This document shows positions 42,861 through 52,217 of a stretch of 64,000 nt of DNA, piece by piece. The notes below the pieces were generated by a model. The model searched no databases. It had not been told where the DNA came from and was given only the letters and a program-made list of their open reading frames with translations. Numbering within the stretch: the stretch's first letter is position 1; each line of letters begins with the position of its first letter. A program made the position numbers and the translations under genes. Origin of the DNA: JACKII01 sp041687435 (GTDB taxonomy: Bacteria > Pseudomonadota > Alphaproteobacteria > Bin95); NCBI GenBank assembly GCA_041687435.1, contig JAWLBX010000016.1, positions 1 to 64,000 of the forward strand. Reading direction: 5' to 3'.

Positions 42861-45458
42861 TCATACCCGGGCAGGCTCAGGCCGCCGCGCCCACTGCGCC
42901 AGCACCACCACTGCCAACAGCAGCAAGGCCGGGATGTAGAATATCTCTTTCGGCCAGCGTTCGGCCGGGGTCTGAATGCTGACGATTTCCCAGTCGAAGT
43001 CGATCTGCGTCTTCTCGGCCGGCCCTTGGAAAGCCAAGTCGTCGACCAAGGCCCGCCCGCCATCCAGCCGCACAGCAAGGCCCGCATCCCGCATCAGGCG
43101 TTCCGGCCCCGATGCGGGGGCGCCCATGGTGAAGGTGACGGTTTTTTCGACCATCTTGCCCCCGAAATCCTCTCCCGAGACCACGACCCGCAGGTCGCTG
43201 CCGGGAGCGGCCTCAGCGGCGGCGGCCTCGATCTCTACCCCCGGCTGCGTGTCAAAGGGCGCCTGCCACTGGTCGAGCCAGTAACCCGGGCGAAACAGGG
43301 TGAAGGCAACCAAACCCAGCACCGCGCTCTCCCACAATCGCGAGCGCACCAGGAAATAGCCTTGAGTGGCCGCCGCCACCAATAGCATCGCCACCAGGGC
43401 GACAACGAAAACGACGATGCCTTCCAGCCATGTCACGTCGATCAGCAGCAGATCGGTGTTGAAGATGAACAGGAATGGCAGCAACACTGTGCGCAGGGAA
43501 TAGAAGAACGCCGTGAAGCCGGTTTTCAACGGATCGCCACCGGATACAGCCGCCGCCGCGAAGCTCGCCAAGCCGACGGGCGGCGTCACATCCGCCATGA
43601 TGCCAAAATAGAACACGAACAAATGCACCGCGATCAGCGGCACGATCAGGCCATTCTGCGCGCCCACATCGACAATGACGAAGGCCATAAGCGAGGACAC
43701 GACGATATAGTTCGCCGTCGTCGGCAACCCCATGCCAAGGACGATGGACAGCACCGCCACCAGCAGCAGCATGACCATGAGCGACCCGCCCGCCAGATAC
43801 TCGATGAACTCGCCCATGACATAATGAAAGCCGGTCAGCGAAATGGTGCCAACGATGATGCCGGCCACCGCCGTAGCGATCGCGATCGAGGTCATGTTGC
43901 GCGCACCGGCAATCAGCCCTTTGACCAGGTCGCCGAAGCCTTCCGCACAAGCCCTGGTCACGTTCTCGCCGCCACGAAACAGCGCCTTGATCGGCTTCTG
44001 CGTCACCAGGATGGCGATCATGGCGATCGTCGCCCAATAGGCAGAGAGACCGGGCGAAAACCGCTCGATCATCAAACACCAGACCAGCACCACCACCGGC
44101 AGCAGGAAGTAAAAGCCGGTGATGGCAGTCGGCAGCGGCTTCGGCAATGCGCCGATCGGGGCATCCGGGTCATCCACCACCAAATCCGGCCGACTGGCTG
44201 CCAACGCCAGCAGCGCCAGATAGGCCCCGGCAAAACCGGCCAGCACGACCCAGAATACCTGTTCGCCAAACAGGCTTTTGGCCCAGTCCAACCCGAAATA
44301 GATCAAGGCACACACCGCGCCGAAGCCGCCGAACCCGCCCAGAAAACCCATGGCCTTGACCGTCAGCGGCCGGTCGGCGCCGGGCTTGGGCAGGCCGGTC
44401 ATGCCGGCCTTAAGCGCCTCCAGGTGGACGATATAGAGCAGCGCGATATAGCTGATGACCGCCGGAAGCAGCGCATGGCGGATCACATCGACATAGGAAA
44501 TACCGACATATTCGACCATCAGAAACGCCGCCGCGCCCATCACCGGCGGCATCAACTGCCCGTTGACGCTGGACGAAACTTCGACCGCGCCGGCCTTCTC
44601 GCTAGAGAAGCCGACCCGTTTCATCAGCGGAATGGTGAAGGTGCCGGTTGTCACCGTGTTGGCGATGGACGAGCCGGAAATGACTCCGGTCATGGCGGAT
44701 GACATGACCGCAGCCTTCGCCGGCCCGCCGCGCAGATGGCCCAGCAGTGCAAAGCTGACCTGCACGAAATAATTGCCGGCGCCCGCCTTCTCCAGCAGGG
44801 AGCCAAAGAGTACGAACAGGAAGATCATGGAGGCGGACAGGCCGAGGGCAATGCCGAACACGCCTTCGGTCTGCATCCAGAAATGCCACATCGCCTTGCC
44901 GTAACTGGCGCCCTTCCACTGCACCACCTCCGGCAGCCAGCGTTGGTCGCCGAAAAAGACATAGGCGAGGAAAAACAGCGCCACCAGCACCATCGGCAGG
45001 CCCAGCGCGCGGTAGGCGAACAACAGCAGCAGCACCAGGCCGATAGTGGACATGACCAGGTCCGCCGTCGTCGGCAGGCCCGCCCGGCTGGCGATCTGAT
45101 CGGAGAACGCCACCATGTACATGCAAGCCGCAACACCCAGCGCGGCCAGCAGCCAATCGTAAAGTGGAATATGCTGGTTCGGCGACCGGCTGGTGAGTGG
45201 GTAGGACATGGCCGCCAGGATCATGGCGAAGCTCAAATGGATCGACCGGGCGGAATCGCTATTCAGCGCCACGTTCCATCCGGTCCAATCGCTCAAAATG
45301 AAGGGGATGTTGGACGCATAGTAGATTTGAAACAGAGACCAGGCCAGCGCGATCCCGGCCAGCACCCTGGCCTGCCAGCCCACGGGCTGCCGCCCGCCGG
45401 TATTGGTGGACGCAACCAGTTGTTCGAGATCGACTTGGGTGTCGCGCTGCCCGCTCAT
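42861..45458 (-). CDS. TRAP transporter permease, fused small and large subunits (TAXI type)
   Basis: This 865-residue fused DctQM-type permease works with a TAXI binding protein. There are four or five N-terminal TM segments, then the large-subunit core with IFLFVLFGSLLEKAGAGNYF, SGSSIANTVTTGTFTIPLMKRVGFSSEKAGAVEVSSSVNGQLMPPVMGAAAF (TRAP-fused signature), and GMGLPTTANYIVVSSLMA. The C terminus has extra helices and a soluble DUF3394-like part (from about 690). It uses the sodium or proton gradient to import a small carboxylate; the substrate is unknown. The TAXI binding protein gene is 157 nt upstream on the same strand, with a stable hairpin between. It is convergent with znuA. Confidence 0.93.
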   Translation of the reverse strand: MSGQRDTQVDLEQLVASTNTGGRQPVGWQARVLAGIALAWSLFQIYYASNIPFILSDWTGWNVALNSDSARSIHLSFAMILAAMSYPLTSRSPNQHIPLYDWLLAALGVAACMYMVAFSDQIASRAGLPTTADLVMSTIGLVLLLLFAYRALGLPMVLVALFFLAYVFFGDQRWLPEVVQWKGASYGKAMWHFWMQTEGVFGIALGLSASMIFLFVLFGSLLEKAGAGNYFVQVSFALLGHLRGGPAKAAVMSSAMTGVISGSSIANTVTTGTFTIPLMKRVGFSSEKAGAVEVSSSVNGQLMPPVMGAAAFLMVEYVGISYVDVIRHALLPAVISYIALLYIVHLEALKAGMTGLPKPGADRPLTVKAMGFLGGFGGFGAVCALIYFGLDWAKSLFGEQVFWVVLAGFAGAYLALLALAASRPDLVVDDPDAPIGALPKPLPTAITGFYFLLPVVVLVWCLMIERFSPGLSAYWATIAMIAILVTQKPIKALFRGGENVTRACAEGFGDLVKGLIAGARNMTSIAIATAVAGIIVGTISLTGFHYVMGEFIEYLAGGSLMVMLLLVAVLSIVLGMGLPTTANYIVVSSLMAFVIVDVGAQNGLIVPLIAVHLFVFYFGIMADVTPPVGLASFAAAAVSGGDPLKTGFTAFFYSLRTVLLPFLFIFNTDLLLIDVTWLEGIVVFVVALVAMLLVAAATQGYFLVRSRLWESAVLGLVAFTLFRPGYWLDQWQAPFDTQPGVEIEAAAAEAAPGSDLRVVVSGEDFGGKMVEKTVTFTMGAPASGPERLMRDAGLAVRLDGGRALVDDLAFQGPAEKTQIDFDWEIVSIQTPAERWPKEIFYIPALLLLAVVVLAQWARRPEPARV

Positions 45459-45495
45459 GGCGCTGTCCTTATAGGTTCTGACCCTTCAACCAATC

Positions 45496-45528
45496 ATCCC
45501 CGGACGCCCGACGGGGCGATCCGGGGAT
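45496..45528. other. Stable intergenic hairpin between TAXI binding protein and permease
   Basis: ATCCCCGGA-CGCCC pairs with GGGCG-A-TCCGGGGAT around a short loop. The 14-bp stem has a single bulge. No T-run follows in the minus-strand direction, so it is more likely to stabilise the upstream binding-protein mRNA or cause partial termination than to be a full terminator. Confidence 0.5.
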
Positions 45529-45615
45529 TGTGTCCGAGTATCCCTCTCGGATCCGGTTCCGGACGGCGCCGGTACGCCGCCCGGGTGCCGCTGCGGCGCA
45601 TGGCACCCGCGAAAG

Positions 45616-46578
45616 CTACATCCAGCCACGTTCCTTGTAATACTTCACCGCACCGTCATGCAGCGGGGCGGACAGGCTGTCCTTGATCATCTCCTCCGGC
45701 TTGAGATTGGCAAATGCCGGGTGCAGACGCTTGAAATCCTCGAAATTGTCGAACACCGCCTTGACAATCACATAGACCACATCGTCCGACACATCCGCGG
45801 AGGAAACAAAGGTGGCGCCGACGCCAAAGGTCTTCGTGTCCTCCGGATTGCCACTATACATGCCGCCGGGAATTGTGGCGTGACGATAAAACGGGTTTTC
45901 CTCTACCAGCTTGTCGATTTCCGGGCCGGTCACATTGACCAGTTTTGCATCGCAACTGGATACGGTCTCCTGCGTCAGCGCGGACGGGTGGCCGACCAGC
46001 CAGAAATACGCATCGATCTTGTTATCGCAGAGCGCCTGGCCGGTCTCGGCCGACTTCAGTTCCGCCGCCAACGACAGGTCGCTGCGGTCCCAGCCCAGCG
46101 CTGCCTCCAGCACCTCCCACGTGCCGCGAGTGCCGCTGCCGGCGTTGCCGATATTCACACGCTTGCCCTTGGCATCCTGAATGTTCCGGATACCGCTGTC
46201 TGCGCGCGCCAGCATCGTTACCGGTTCGGGATGCACGCTAAACACGGCGCGAAGCCCCTCAAAAGGCCCCTGTTCCTCAAAACTCGAAGTGCCGTGATAG
46301 GCATGATATTGCCAATCGGACTGGGCAACGCCGAATTCCAGCTCGCCAGAGCGCACGGTGTTGATGTTGTAGATCGAGCCGCCGGTGCTTTCCGCCGAGC
46401 AACGGATGCCGTGCTCCTTGCGATCCTTGTTGACCATCCGGCAAATCGCACCGCCAGTCGGATAGTAAACACCGGTGACGCCACCAGTGCCGATGGAAAC
46501 GAACTTCTGTTGTGCGTTCGCAGAAAAGGCCAAACCGCCAGCGATAGCCAAGGTGGCAAATCCCAGGGTGAACTTCAT
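45616..46578 (-). CDS. TAXI-family TRAP transporter substrate-binding protein
   Basis: The 320-residue periplasmic binding protein has a signal peptide ([22 protein letters not shown], cleaved before QQK). TAXI signature: [25 protein letters not shown]. Further family motifs: [39 protein letters not shown] and the late [12 protein letters not shown]. It delivers substrate to the fused permease encoded downstream. Substrates of TAXI systems are poorly known (glutamate-like acids in some cases). The start ATG has GGAGAAA about 9 nt upstream. It is the first gene of the two-gene transport unit. Confidence 0.94.
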   Translation of the reverse strand: MKFTLGFATLAIAGGLAFSANAQQKFVSIGTGGVTGVYYPTGGAICRMVNKDRKEHGIRCSAESTGGSIYNINTVRSGELEFGVAQSDWQYHAYHGTSSFEEQGPFEGLRAVFSVHPEPVTMLARADSGIRNIQDAKGKRVNIGNAGSGTRGTWEVLEAALGWDRSDLSLAAELKSAETGQALCDNKIDAYFWLVGHPSALTQETVSSCDAKLVNVTGPEIDKLVEENPFYRHATIPGGMYSGNPEDTKTFGVGATFVSSADVSDDVVYVIVKAVFDNFEDFKRLHPAFANLKPEEMIKDSLSAPLHDGAVKYYKERGWM

Positions 46579-46669
46579 ATCGATTTCTCCTTCAGTGCTA
46601 CCTGTTGGTAGGTCGATGCTAAAAGCGTACCGGCCGCTATCACGGATTTACATACATACAAAGTCTCAT

Positions 46670-47998
46670 TCACGCCATCGCGGCATCGACTGCTTCGCCC
46701 AGCAGACTGACCGCCAGTTCCAACTCGCGCTCGCTTGCATTGTAGGGCGGGGCGAGGCTGACATGGTCGCCCTGAACGCCGTCGATGGTGCCGCCCATGG
46801 GATAGCAGATCAGCCCCCTGGCCAGCGCTTCCTGGGCCAGGCGGGCGTGGCGCTTCTCCTTCGGGGCGAACGGCGCCTTCGTCGTCCGGTCAGCGACAAA
46901 TTCAAGGCTCCAGAAATAACCACGGCCGCGGATATCGCCAACATGGGCATGGTTACCAAACCGGTCGTGCAGCATGGCTTCCAGCCGCGGGCCATTGCTA
47001 TGGACATGCTCGATCAGCCCTTCCGTGCGCAGCACCTGCTGCACCGCCAGGCCGGCGGCACACGCGACCGGGTGGCCCATATAAGTATGGCCGTGGGTGA
47101 AGGCGCCGGAACCCTTGGCGTAGGCCTCCACCACGCCTTCCGAGGCGAGCACGCAGCCGATCGGCTGGAAGCCCCCGCCCAGGCCCTTGGCCATGACGAT
47201 CAGGTCGGCCTGCACGCCGTCGTGCTGCAGGGCATAAAGCGCGCCGCAGCGCCCCATGCCGCTCATCACCTCGTCGGCGATGAACAGCATGCCATGCGCA
47301 TCGCAAATCTCGCGGATGCGTTTGAAATAACCGGCCACCGCCGGCTGGCTGCCGAGAGTGGCGCCCACCACCGGCTCCGCCACGAATGCGGCGACGGTCG
47401 CGGGGCCGAGGCGCTGGATTTCCGCCTCCAGCTCGTTGGCGACGCGCTGGCCAAAATCCGCCTCGCTCTCGCCGTCGCGGCGGTCGCGGTAGGGGTAGCA
47501 GGGCGCGATATGGCTCATCGCGCCGGAAAGCAGCGGCGCATAGGGCGCGCGCCTCGTCATGTTGCCGCCGACGGCCAGCGCGCCCAGAGTGTTGCCGTGA
47601 TAGCTCTGGCGGCGCGCGATGATGTGCACGCGCTCCGGCTCACCCTTTTCCAGCCAATACTGCCGGGCCATCTTGATCGCGCTCTCGATCGCCTCCGACC
47701 CACCGGACACGAAGAAGGCGCGGGCCATGTTGGCAGGTGCATGGGCGATGATGTCGTCCGCCAGAGCTTCCTGTGCGGTGTTGGTGAAAAAGCCGGTATG
47801 GGCATAGTCGAGCCGGCCGATCTGCTCGCGGATCGCCTCCACCACTTTTGGGTGGCTGTGCCCCAGGCAGGACACGGCCGCACCGCCGGAGGCATCGAGA
47901 TAGCGCTTCCCCTGATCGTCGAAAATGAACGAGCCCTCGCCGGCGACGGCCGTCAATGGTGGGGTCGCGAACGAGCGGTGAAAGACGTGGCTGGGCAT
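46670..47998 (-). CDS. Class III (omega) aminotransferase
   Basis: The 442-residue PLP enzyme has the class III pattern: YLDASGGAAVSCLGHSHPKVVEAI, FVSGGSEAIESAIKMARQYW (phosphate binding), SYHGNTLGALAVGG, FIADEVMSGMGRCG (Asp for pyridine N) and MAKGLGGGFQPIG with the Schiff-base Lys. The gene is strong (GAGGAG before ATG). Similar sequences are annotated as aspartate aminotransferase family or beta-alanine/GABA-pyruvate transaminases. With a succinate-semialdehyde dehydrogenase in the same window, a GABA role is possible but distant. The true amino donor is unknown. It is divergent from apt. Confidence 0.9.
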   Translation of the reverse strand: MPSHVFHRSFATPPLTAVAGEGSFIFDDQGKRYLDASGGAAVSCLGHSHPKVVEAIREQIGRLDYAHTGFFTNTAQEALADDIIAHAPANMARAFFVSGGSEAIESAIKMARQYWLEKGEPERVHIIARRQSYHGNTLGALAVGGNMTRRAPYAPLLSGAMSHIAPCYPYRDRRDGESEADFGQRVANELEAEIQRLGPATVAAFVAEPVVGATLGSQPAVAGYFKRIREICDAHGMLFIADEVMSGMGRCGALYALQHDGVQADLIVMAKGLGGGFQPIGCVLASEGVVEAYAKGSGAFTHGHTYMGHPVACAAGLAVQQVLRTEGLIEHVHSNGPRLEAMLHDRFGNHAHVGDIRGRGYFWSLEFVADRTTKAPFAPKEKRHARLAQEALARGLICYPMGGTIDGVQGDHVSLAPPYNASERELELAVSLLGEAVDAAMA

Positions 47999-48106
47999 GA
48001 AGCGCTTCTCCTCAAGGCCGGATGATCGCCAAGCCTAGCGCGCCGAATGCGGCTTCGCTATGGTTGCCGCGCTGTAATCCTGCATGGCTGGAGCATTTGG
48101 CGAGTG

Positions 48107-48622
48107 ATGGACCTGAAAGATCACATCCGCGGCATCCCCGATTTTCCGAAACCGGGCATCCTGTTCTACGACATCTCCACCCTGCTGGCAGAGCCGAAGG
48201 CCTGGCGACACACGGTTTATCAACTGGCTGCCCACCTGACCCCGCACGAGCCGGACGTGCTGGCCGGTATCGAAAGCCGCGGCTTCCTGGTCGCCGCACC
48301 GCTGGCGCTTGCGCTTGGTTGCGGCTTTACCATGGTGCGCAAGCAAGGCAAGCTGCCGGGCGAGACGGTGCGCTATTCCTACGATCTGGAATACGGCAGC
48401 GACACGATCGAAATCCAGAGCGATGCAATCAAACCCGGCCAGCGAGTCGTCATCCTGGACGACCTGCTCGCCACCGGCGGCACCATGGCTGCGGCGGTGG
48501 AACTGTTCCGCAAGGTCGGCGCCGACGTCGTCGGTGCGGCGGCCATCATCGAACTGACCTTCCTCGAAGGCCGCAACAGGCTGGACGTGCCGGTGACGAC
48601 GCTGGTGCAGTACGAGAGCTAG
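48107..48622 (+). CDS. apt: Adenine phosphoribosyltransferase
   Basis: The 171-residue purine-salvage enzyme converts adenine and PRPP to AMP. The start is ATG 48107 ([20 protein letters not shown]); the frame is open 60 nt further upstream, but those residues are unlike APT. PRPP motif [20 protein letters not shown]. Base-binding loop [17 protein letters not shown]. The length is normal. It is divergent from the aminotransferase, with a coenzyme A ligase gene 45 nt downstream. Confidence 0.97.
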   Translation: MDLKDHIRGIPDFPKPGILFYDISTLLAEPKAWRHTVYQLAAHLTPHEPDVLAGIESRGFLVAAPLALALGCGFTMVRKQGKLPGETVRYSYDLEYGSDTIEIQSDAIKPGQRVVILDDLLATGGTMAAAVELFRKVGADVVGAAAIIELTFLEGRNRLDVPVTTLVQYES

Positions 48623-48667
48623 ATGTGAGCGGGCAAAGCCCGGAGGCTGCCGCACAGGGAAGCGCCA

Positions 48668-50200
48668 ATGTCCGAATACCCGCGCCAGTACAACGCCGCT
48701 GCCGATTTGGTGGACCGCCATGTCGGAGAGGGACGGGGCAGCAAGGCAGCTTTCATCGACTCCACTCGCACCCTGACCTATGGCGAACTGGCAGCGGAGA
48801 CGAACCAGGCCGCCAATCTGATGGGCGCGCTGGGGCTGCGGCGGGAGGATCGCGCCGCCTGTATTCTGCTGGATACCTGCGACTATCCGGTGATCTTTTG
48901 GGGTGCGATCAAGGCCGGCGTGGTTCCCATCGCGCTGAACACGCTGCTGAGGACCGAGCAGTACAGATACATCCTCGAGGATAGCCGCGCGCGGGTGCTG
49001 TTCGTCTCCGCGGCATTGCTGCCGGTGCTGGAGCCGATCCTGGCAGACCTGCCCCACCTCGCCCACACCGTCGTGGTCGGCGAGGATGGTGACTATACGG
49101 AACGGCGGGCGGCCCAGCCGGACAGTTTTACCCTGGCCGATACGATCGCGGACGAGGTGGCGTTCTGGCTCTATTCCAGCGGCTCTACCGGCATGCCGAA
49201 GGGTACGCGGCACCTGCACACCTCAGCCATGGAAACCTGCCGGCTCTACGCCGAGCCGGTGCTGGGCATCCGCGAGGACGACGTGTTCTTCTCCGCCGCC
49301 AAGCTGTTCTTTGCCTACGGCCTCGGCAACGGCATGAGCTTTCCGCTGAGCGCCGGCGCCACCGCCGTACTCTGGCCGGAACGGCCCTCGCCCGACGCGA
49401 TGTTCCAGCAACTGCGCCAACACAGGCCGACGCTGTTCTTCGGTGTGCCGACCCTCTACGCCGCCATGCTGGCCCATGATCAGACAGAGCGAGGCAAGAC
49501 CGACACCGGTGGCAGGCTACGCGCCTGCATCTCCGCCGGTGAGGCGCTGCCGGAGGAAGTGGGCAAGGCCTGGGAAAAACGCTTTGGCGTGGAAATCCTG
49601 GACGGTATCGGCTCGACCGAGATGCTGCACATCTTCCTCTCCAACCGGCCGGGCGCGGTACGCTACGGCACCAGCGGCCAGCCAATCCCCGGCTATGACC
49701 TGCGGCTGGTGGATGACGACGGCACGGAGCTTGGCGAGGGCGCCATCGGCGAACTGCTGGTGCGCGGGCTGACGGCGGCTGAGGGCTACTGGAACCAGCG
49801 CGAGAAGACCCGCCGCACCTTCGCCGGCGAGTGGACCCGTACCGGCGACAAATACATGCGCTCGGCCGATGGCTACTACACCTACCAGGGCCGCACCGAC
49901 GACATGTTCAAGGTCAGTGGCATCTGGGTCTCGCCGTTCGAGGTGGAAAGCGCCCTGATCGCCCACCCCGCCGTGCTGGAAGCCGCCGTGGTGCCGGCGG
50001 AGGACGGCGACGGCCTGCTGAAGCCCAAGGCCTTCGTGGTGCTGAAGGAGGGCGAAGGCTCCGGCGAACTGTTCGAGGCTCTGAAGAGACACGTGCAGGC
50101 CAGCGTCGGCGCCTGGAAATACCCGCGCTGGATTGAGGCGGTGGAGGAATTGCCCAAGACCGCGACCGGCAAGATCCAGCGGTTCAAGCTGCGCGATTGA
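48668..50200 (+). CDS. Benzoate-CoA ligase family protein
   Basis: This 510-residue adenylate-forming enzyme resembles benzoate/aromatic-acid CoA ligases. The N-terminal YNAAADLVDRHVGEGRGSKA and the length fit BclA-type ligases. AMP motif: YSSGSTGMPKGTRHLH. The acid-binding region has FFAYGLGNGMSFPLSAGA. Later motifs: DGIGSTEMLHIFLSN, TGDKYMRSADGYYTYQGRTDDMFKVSG and the C-terminal Lys in LPKTATGKIQRFKLR. It activates benzoate or a related aromatic acid. No benzoyl-CoA pathway genes flank it, only an alpha/beta hydrolase 63 nt downstream, so the real substrate is open. Confidence 0.88.
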   Translation: MSEYPRQYNAAADLVDRHVGEGRGSKAAFIDSTRTLTYGELAAETNQAANLMGALGLRREDRAACILLDTCDYPVIFWGAIKAGVVPIALNTLLRTEQYRYILEDSRARVLFVSAALLPVLEPILADLPHLAHTVVVGEDGDYTERRAAQPDSFTLADTIADEVAFWLYSSGSTGMPKGTRHLHTSAMETCRLYAEPVLGIREDDVFFSAAKLFFAYGLGNGMSFPLSAGATAVLWPERPSPDAMFQQLRQHRPTLFFGVPTLYAAMLAHDQTERGKTDTGGRLRACISAGEALPEEVGKAWEKRFGVEILDGIGSTEMLHIFLSNRPGAVRYGTSGQPIPGYDLRLVDDDGTELGEGAIGELLVRGLTAAEGYWNQREKTRRTFAGEWTRTGDKYMRSADGYYTYQGRTDDMFKVSGIWVSPFEVESALIAHPAVLEAAVVPAEDGDGLLKPKAFVVLKEGEGSGELFEALKRHVQASVGAWKYPRWIEAVEELPKTATGKIQRFKLRD

Positions 50201-50263
50201 CGGGCCTGCGGGCGCTCGCTTCCCTCGATGACGCCAAAAAATATGGAGACAAGGACCAACCCC

Positions 50264-51037
50264 ATGGAATTCCACGCCGCCGACGCCTCCACCCCTTCCC
50301 GCCCAGGCCTCGTGCCGCGCGAGTTCACGTTGTACCGTGGCGAGCGCAAGGTGACCGGCGTGCTCTGGCAGAGCCAATCACCGCAAGCCGGCGCGCCGCT
50401 GGTGCTGTGCGGCCATGGCGCCAGCGGCTCCCGCCACCAGGCACCGATCCCGCACCTGGCGGAGCATCTGGTCACCGATCACAACATGTTCGTGCTCGCC
50501 ATCGACGGGCCGGTGCATGGCCGCCGCCAGGTCGGCCCCGGCGGGCGGGAGGCGTTCTGGCCGGAATGGAAGCGCGAAGGCACCGAGGCGGACATGGTGG
50601 CAGACTGGCAGGCCACGCTCGACGCGATGCAGGCCCTGCCGGAAGTTGGCGCCGGGCCGGCCGGCTATTACGGGCTTTCCATGGGCACGATCTACGGCGC
50701 GCCGTTGGTCGCCGCCGAGCCGCGGATCAAGGCGGCGGTGCTGGGCCTGATGGGCATCAGCGGGCCGGACCATTACAAGCCAAAGGTCGAGGCCGCGGCA
50801 AAGGCGATCACCTGCCCCGTGTTGTTCCTCTGGCAGCTGGAGGACGAATTGTTCCCCCGCGAGGAATGCCTCGCATTGTTCGACGCGATTGCCAGCGACG
50901 ACAAGCGCCTGCACGCCAACCCCGGCCTGCACCCGGCCGTGCCGATGGAGGAAATCCGCCTGGCCCGCGAATTCCTGCACCGCTACCTAATGGGCACGCC
51001 GGAGCCGCGCGATTCGGCGCTGCGGGTGTCGGAATAG
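50264..51037 (+). CDS. Alpha/beta hydrolase (dienelactone-hydrolase-like)
   Basis: This is a 257-residue cytoplasmic hydrolase. The start is ATG 50264 after AAGGACC; two in-frame ATGs at 50228 and 50243 are possible. Oxyanion loop LVLCGHGASGSRHQAPIPHL, nucleophile elbow GLSMGTIYG (Ser), Asp in LFLWQLEDELFPREE and a C-terminal His in NPGLHPAVPMEE. A central helical cap (PVHGRRQVGPGGREAFWPEW) is present. It lies directly after the CoA ligase on the same strand, so the two may act in one aromatic or ester route, which is inference. It is convergent with mrp, with no spacer. Confidence 0.87.
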   Translation: MEFHAADASTPSRPGLVPREFTLYRGERKVTGVLWQSQSPQAGAPLVLCGHGASGSRHQAPIPHLAEHLVTDHNMFVLAIDGPVHGRRQVGPGGREAFWPEWKREGTEADMVADWQATLDAMQALPEVGAGPAGYYGLSMGTIYGAPLVAAEPRIKAAVLGLMGISGPDHYKPKVEAAAKAITCPVLFLWQLEDELFPREECLALFDAIASDDKRLHANPGLHPAVPMEEIRLAREFLHRYLMGTPEPRDSALRVSE

Positions 51038-52081
51038 TTACAGCTTCGCGCGCACCCGCTCGGCCAAGCCACGGAACGCCTCGGCCTCCGGGCTCTTTGG
51101 CTGGGCGAGGACGATGGGGCTGCCGGCGTCGCTCTGCTCGCGAATCGGCAGCGACAGCGGGATTTCCGCCAGCAGGTCGCAGCCGAGCGCCTTCGCCTCC
51201 GCCGCGGCGCCGCCATGGCCGAAAATGTGCGCCTCGTGGCCGCAGTTGGGGCAAATGTACATGCTCATGTTCTCGACGATGCCCAACACCGGCACGTTCA
51301 CCTTCTCGAACATGGTCATGCCGCGGCGCACATCCAGCAGGGCGATATCCTGCGGCGTCGAGACGATGACGGCGCCCGCCATCTTCACCTTCTGCGCGAT
51401 GGTGAGCTGCGCGTCACCCGTGCCGGGCGGCAGATCGAGCACCAGCACGTCCAGATCGCCCCATTTCACCTGAAAAATCATCTGCTGCACGGCGCTCATC
51501 ACCATCGGGCCGCGCCAGATCATGGCGGTCTTTTCGTCCACCATGAAACCCATGGACATCAGCTTGATGCCGTGCGCCTCCAGCGGCAGCAGCATGTTGC
51601 CGTCGCTATCCGGCTTGCGGCTGACGCCCAGCATGCGCGGCACGGAAGGGCCGAACACATCGGCATCCATCAGGCCCACCCGCAGGCCGGATTGCGCCAG
51701 CGCCACCGCCAGATTGGCGGCAACTGTCGATTTGCCGACGCCGCCCTTGCCCGAGGCGACGGCGATAACGGCAGCAACGCCCGGCACGTTTTCCGGGTTC
51801 ATCGGGCTTTGCTGCTGGGGCGGCGGGGCCTGACGCTGGGCCTTCGGCGCAGGGTCGCGCGTCGCGGTCAGAACTACGGTCGCGGACAGCACGCCCGGCA
51901 GATTCCGCAGGGCCTGTTCCACGCCGCCACGCACCGGTTCCGCCTGTTTTGCGGCCGCAGGATCGACGGCCAGCGCGATCTGGACGTGCCCATCCTTCAA
52001 GGCAACGCCGTCGAGCATCTGCTCGGCGCCGGGCACCGTGGCGAGCGCGGCGCGAACTTGAGCTTCCGTTGGACCGGGCAT
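51038..52081 (-). CDS. mrp: Mrp/ApbC-type Fe-S cluster carrier ATPase
   Basis: This 347-residue protein is a P-loop scaffold that transfers Fe-S clusters to target enzymes. It has an N-terminal MIP18-like domain (about 1-75), the Mrp P-loop IAVASGKGGVGKSTVAANLA (deviant Walker A with signature Lys), switch segment GLMDADVFGPSVPRMLG, and LPPGTGDAQLTIAQ. The cluster-binding CxxC (YICPNCGHEAHIFG) is present. A Pro/Gln-rich linker joins the two domains. It is divergent from hflK and ends next to the hydrolase gene. Confidence 0.95.
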   Translation of the reverse strand: MPGPTEAQVRAALATVPGAEQMLDGVALKDGHVQIALAVDPAAAKQAEPVRGGVEQALRNLPGVLSATVVLTATRDPAPKAQRQAPPPQQQSPMNPENVPGVAAVIAVASGKGGVGKSTVAANLAVALAQSGLRVGLMDADVFGPSVPRMLGVSRKPDSDGNMLLPLEAHGIKLMSMGFMVDEKTAMIWRGPMVMSAVQQMIFQVKWGDLDVLVLDLPPGTGDAQLTIAQKVKMAGAVIVSTPQDIALLDVRRGMTMFEKVNVPVLGIVENMSMYICPNCGHEAHIFGHGGAAAEAKALGCDLLAEIPLSLPIREQSDAGSPIVLAQPKSPEAEAFRGLAERVRAKL

Positions 52082-52217
52082 GAGACGCTTCTTTCTGTGA
52101 ACAATTGCAAACGGGATCGCCGCGCTTCGGTTGTGTGACGGCGACGCCTGTCATATATGAGGTGCAACGTTCGATGGAAGGCCGCAATGTGCGGAACTAG
52201 CTAGCGGGAAGTAAAGC

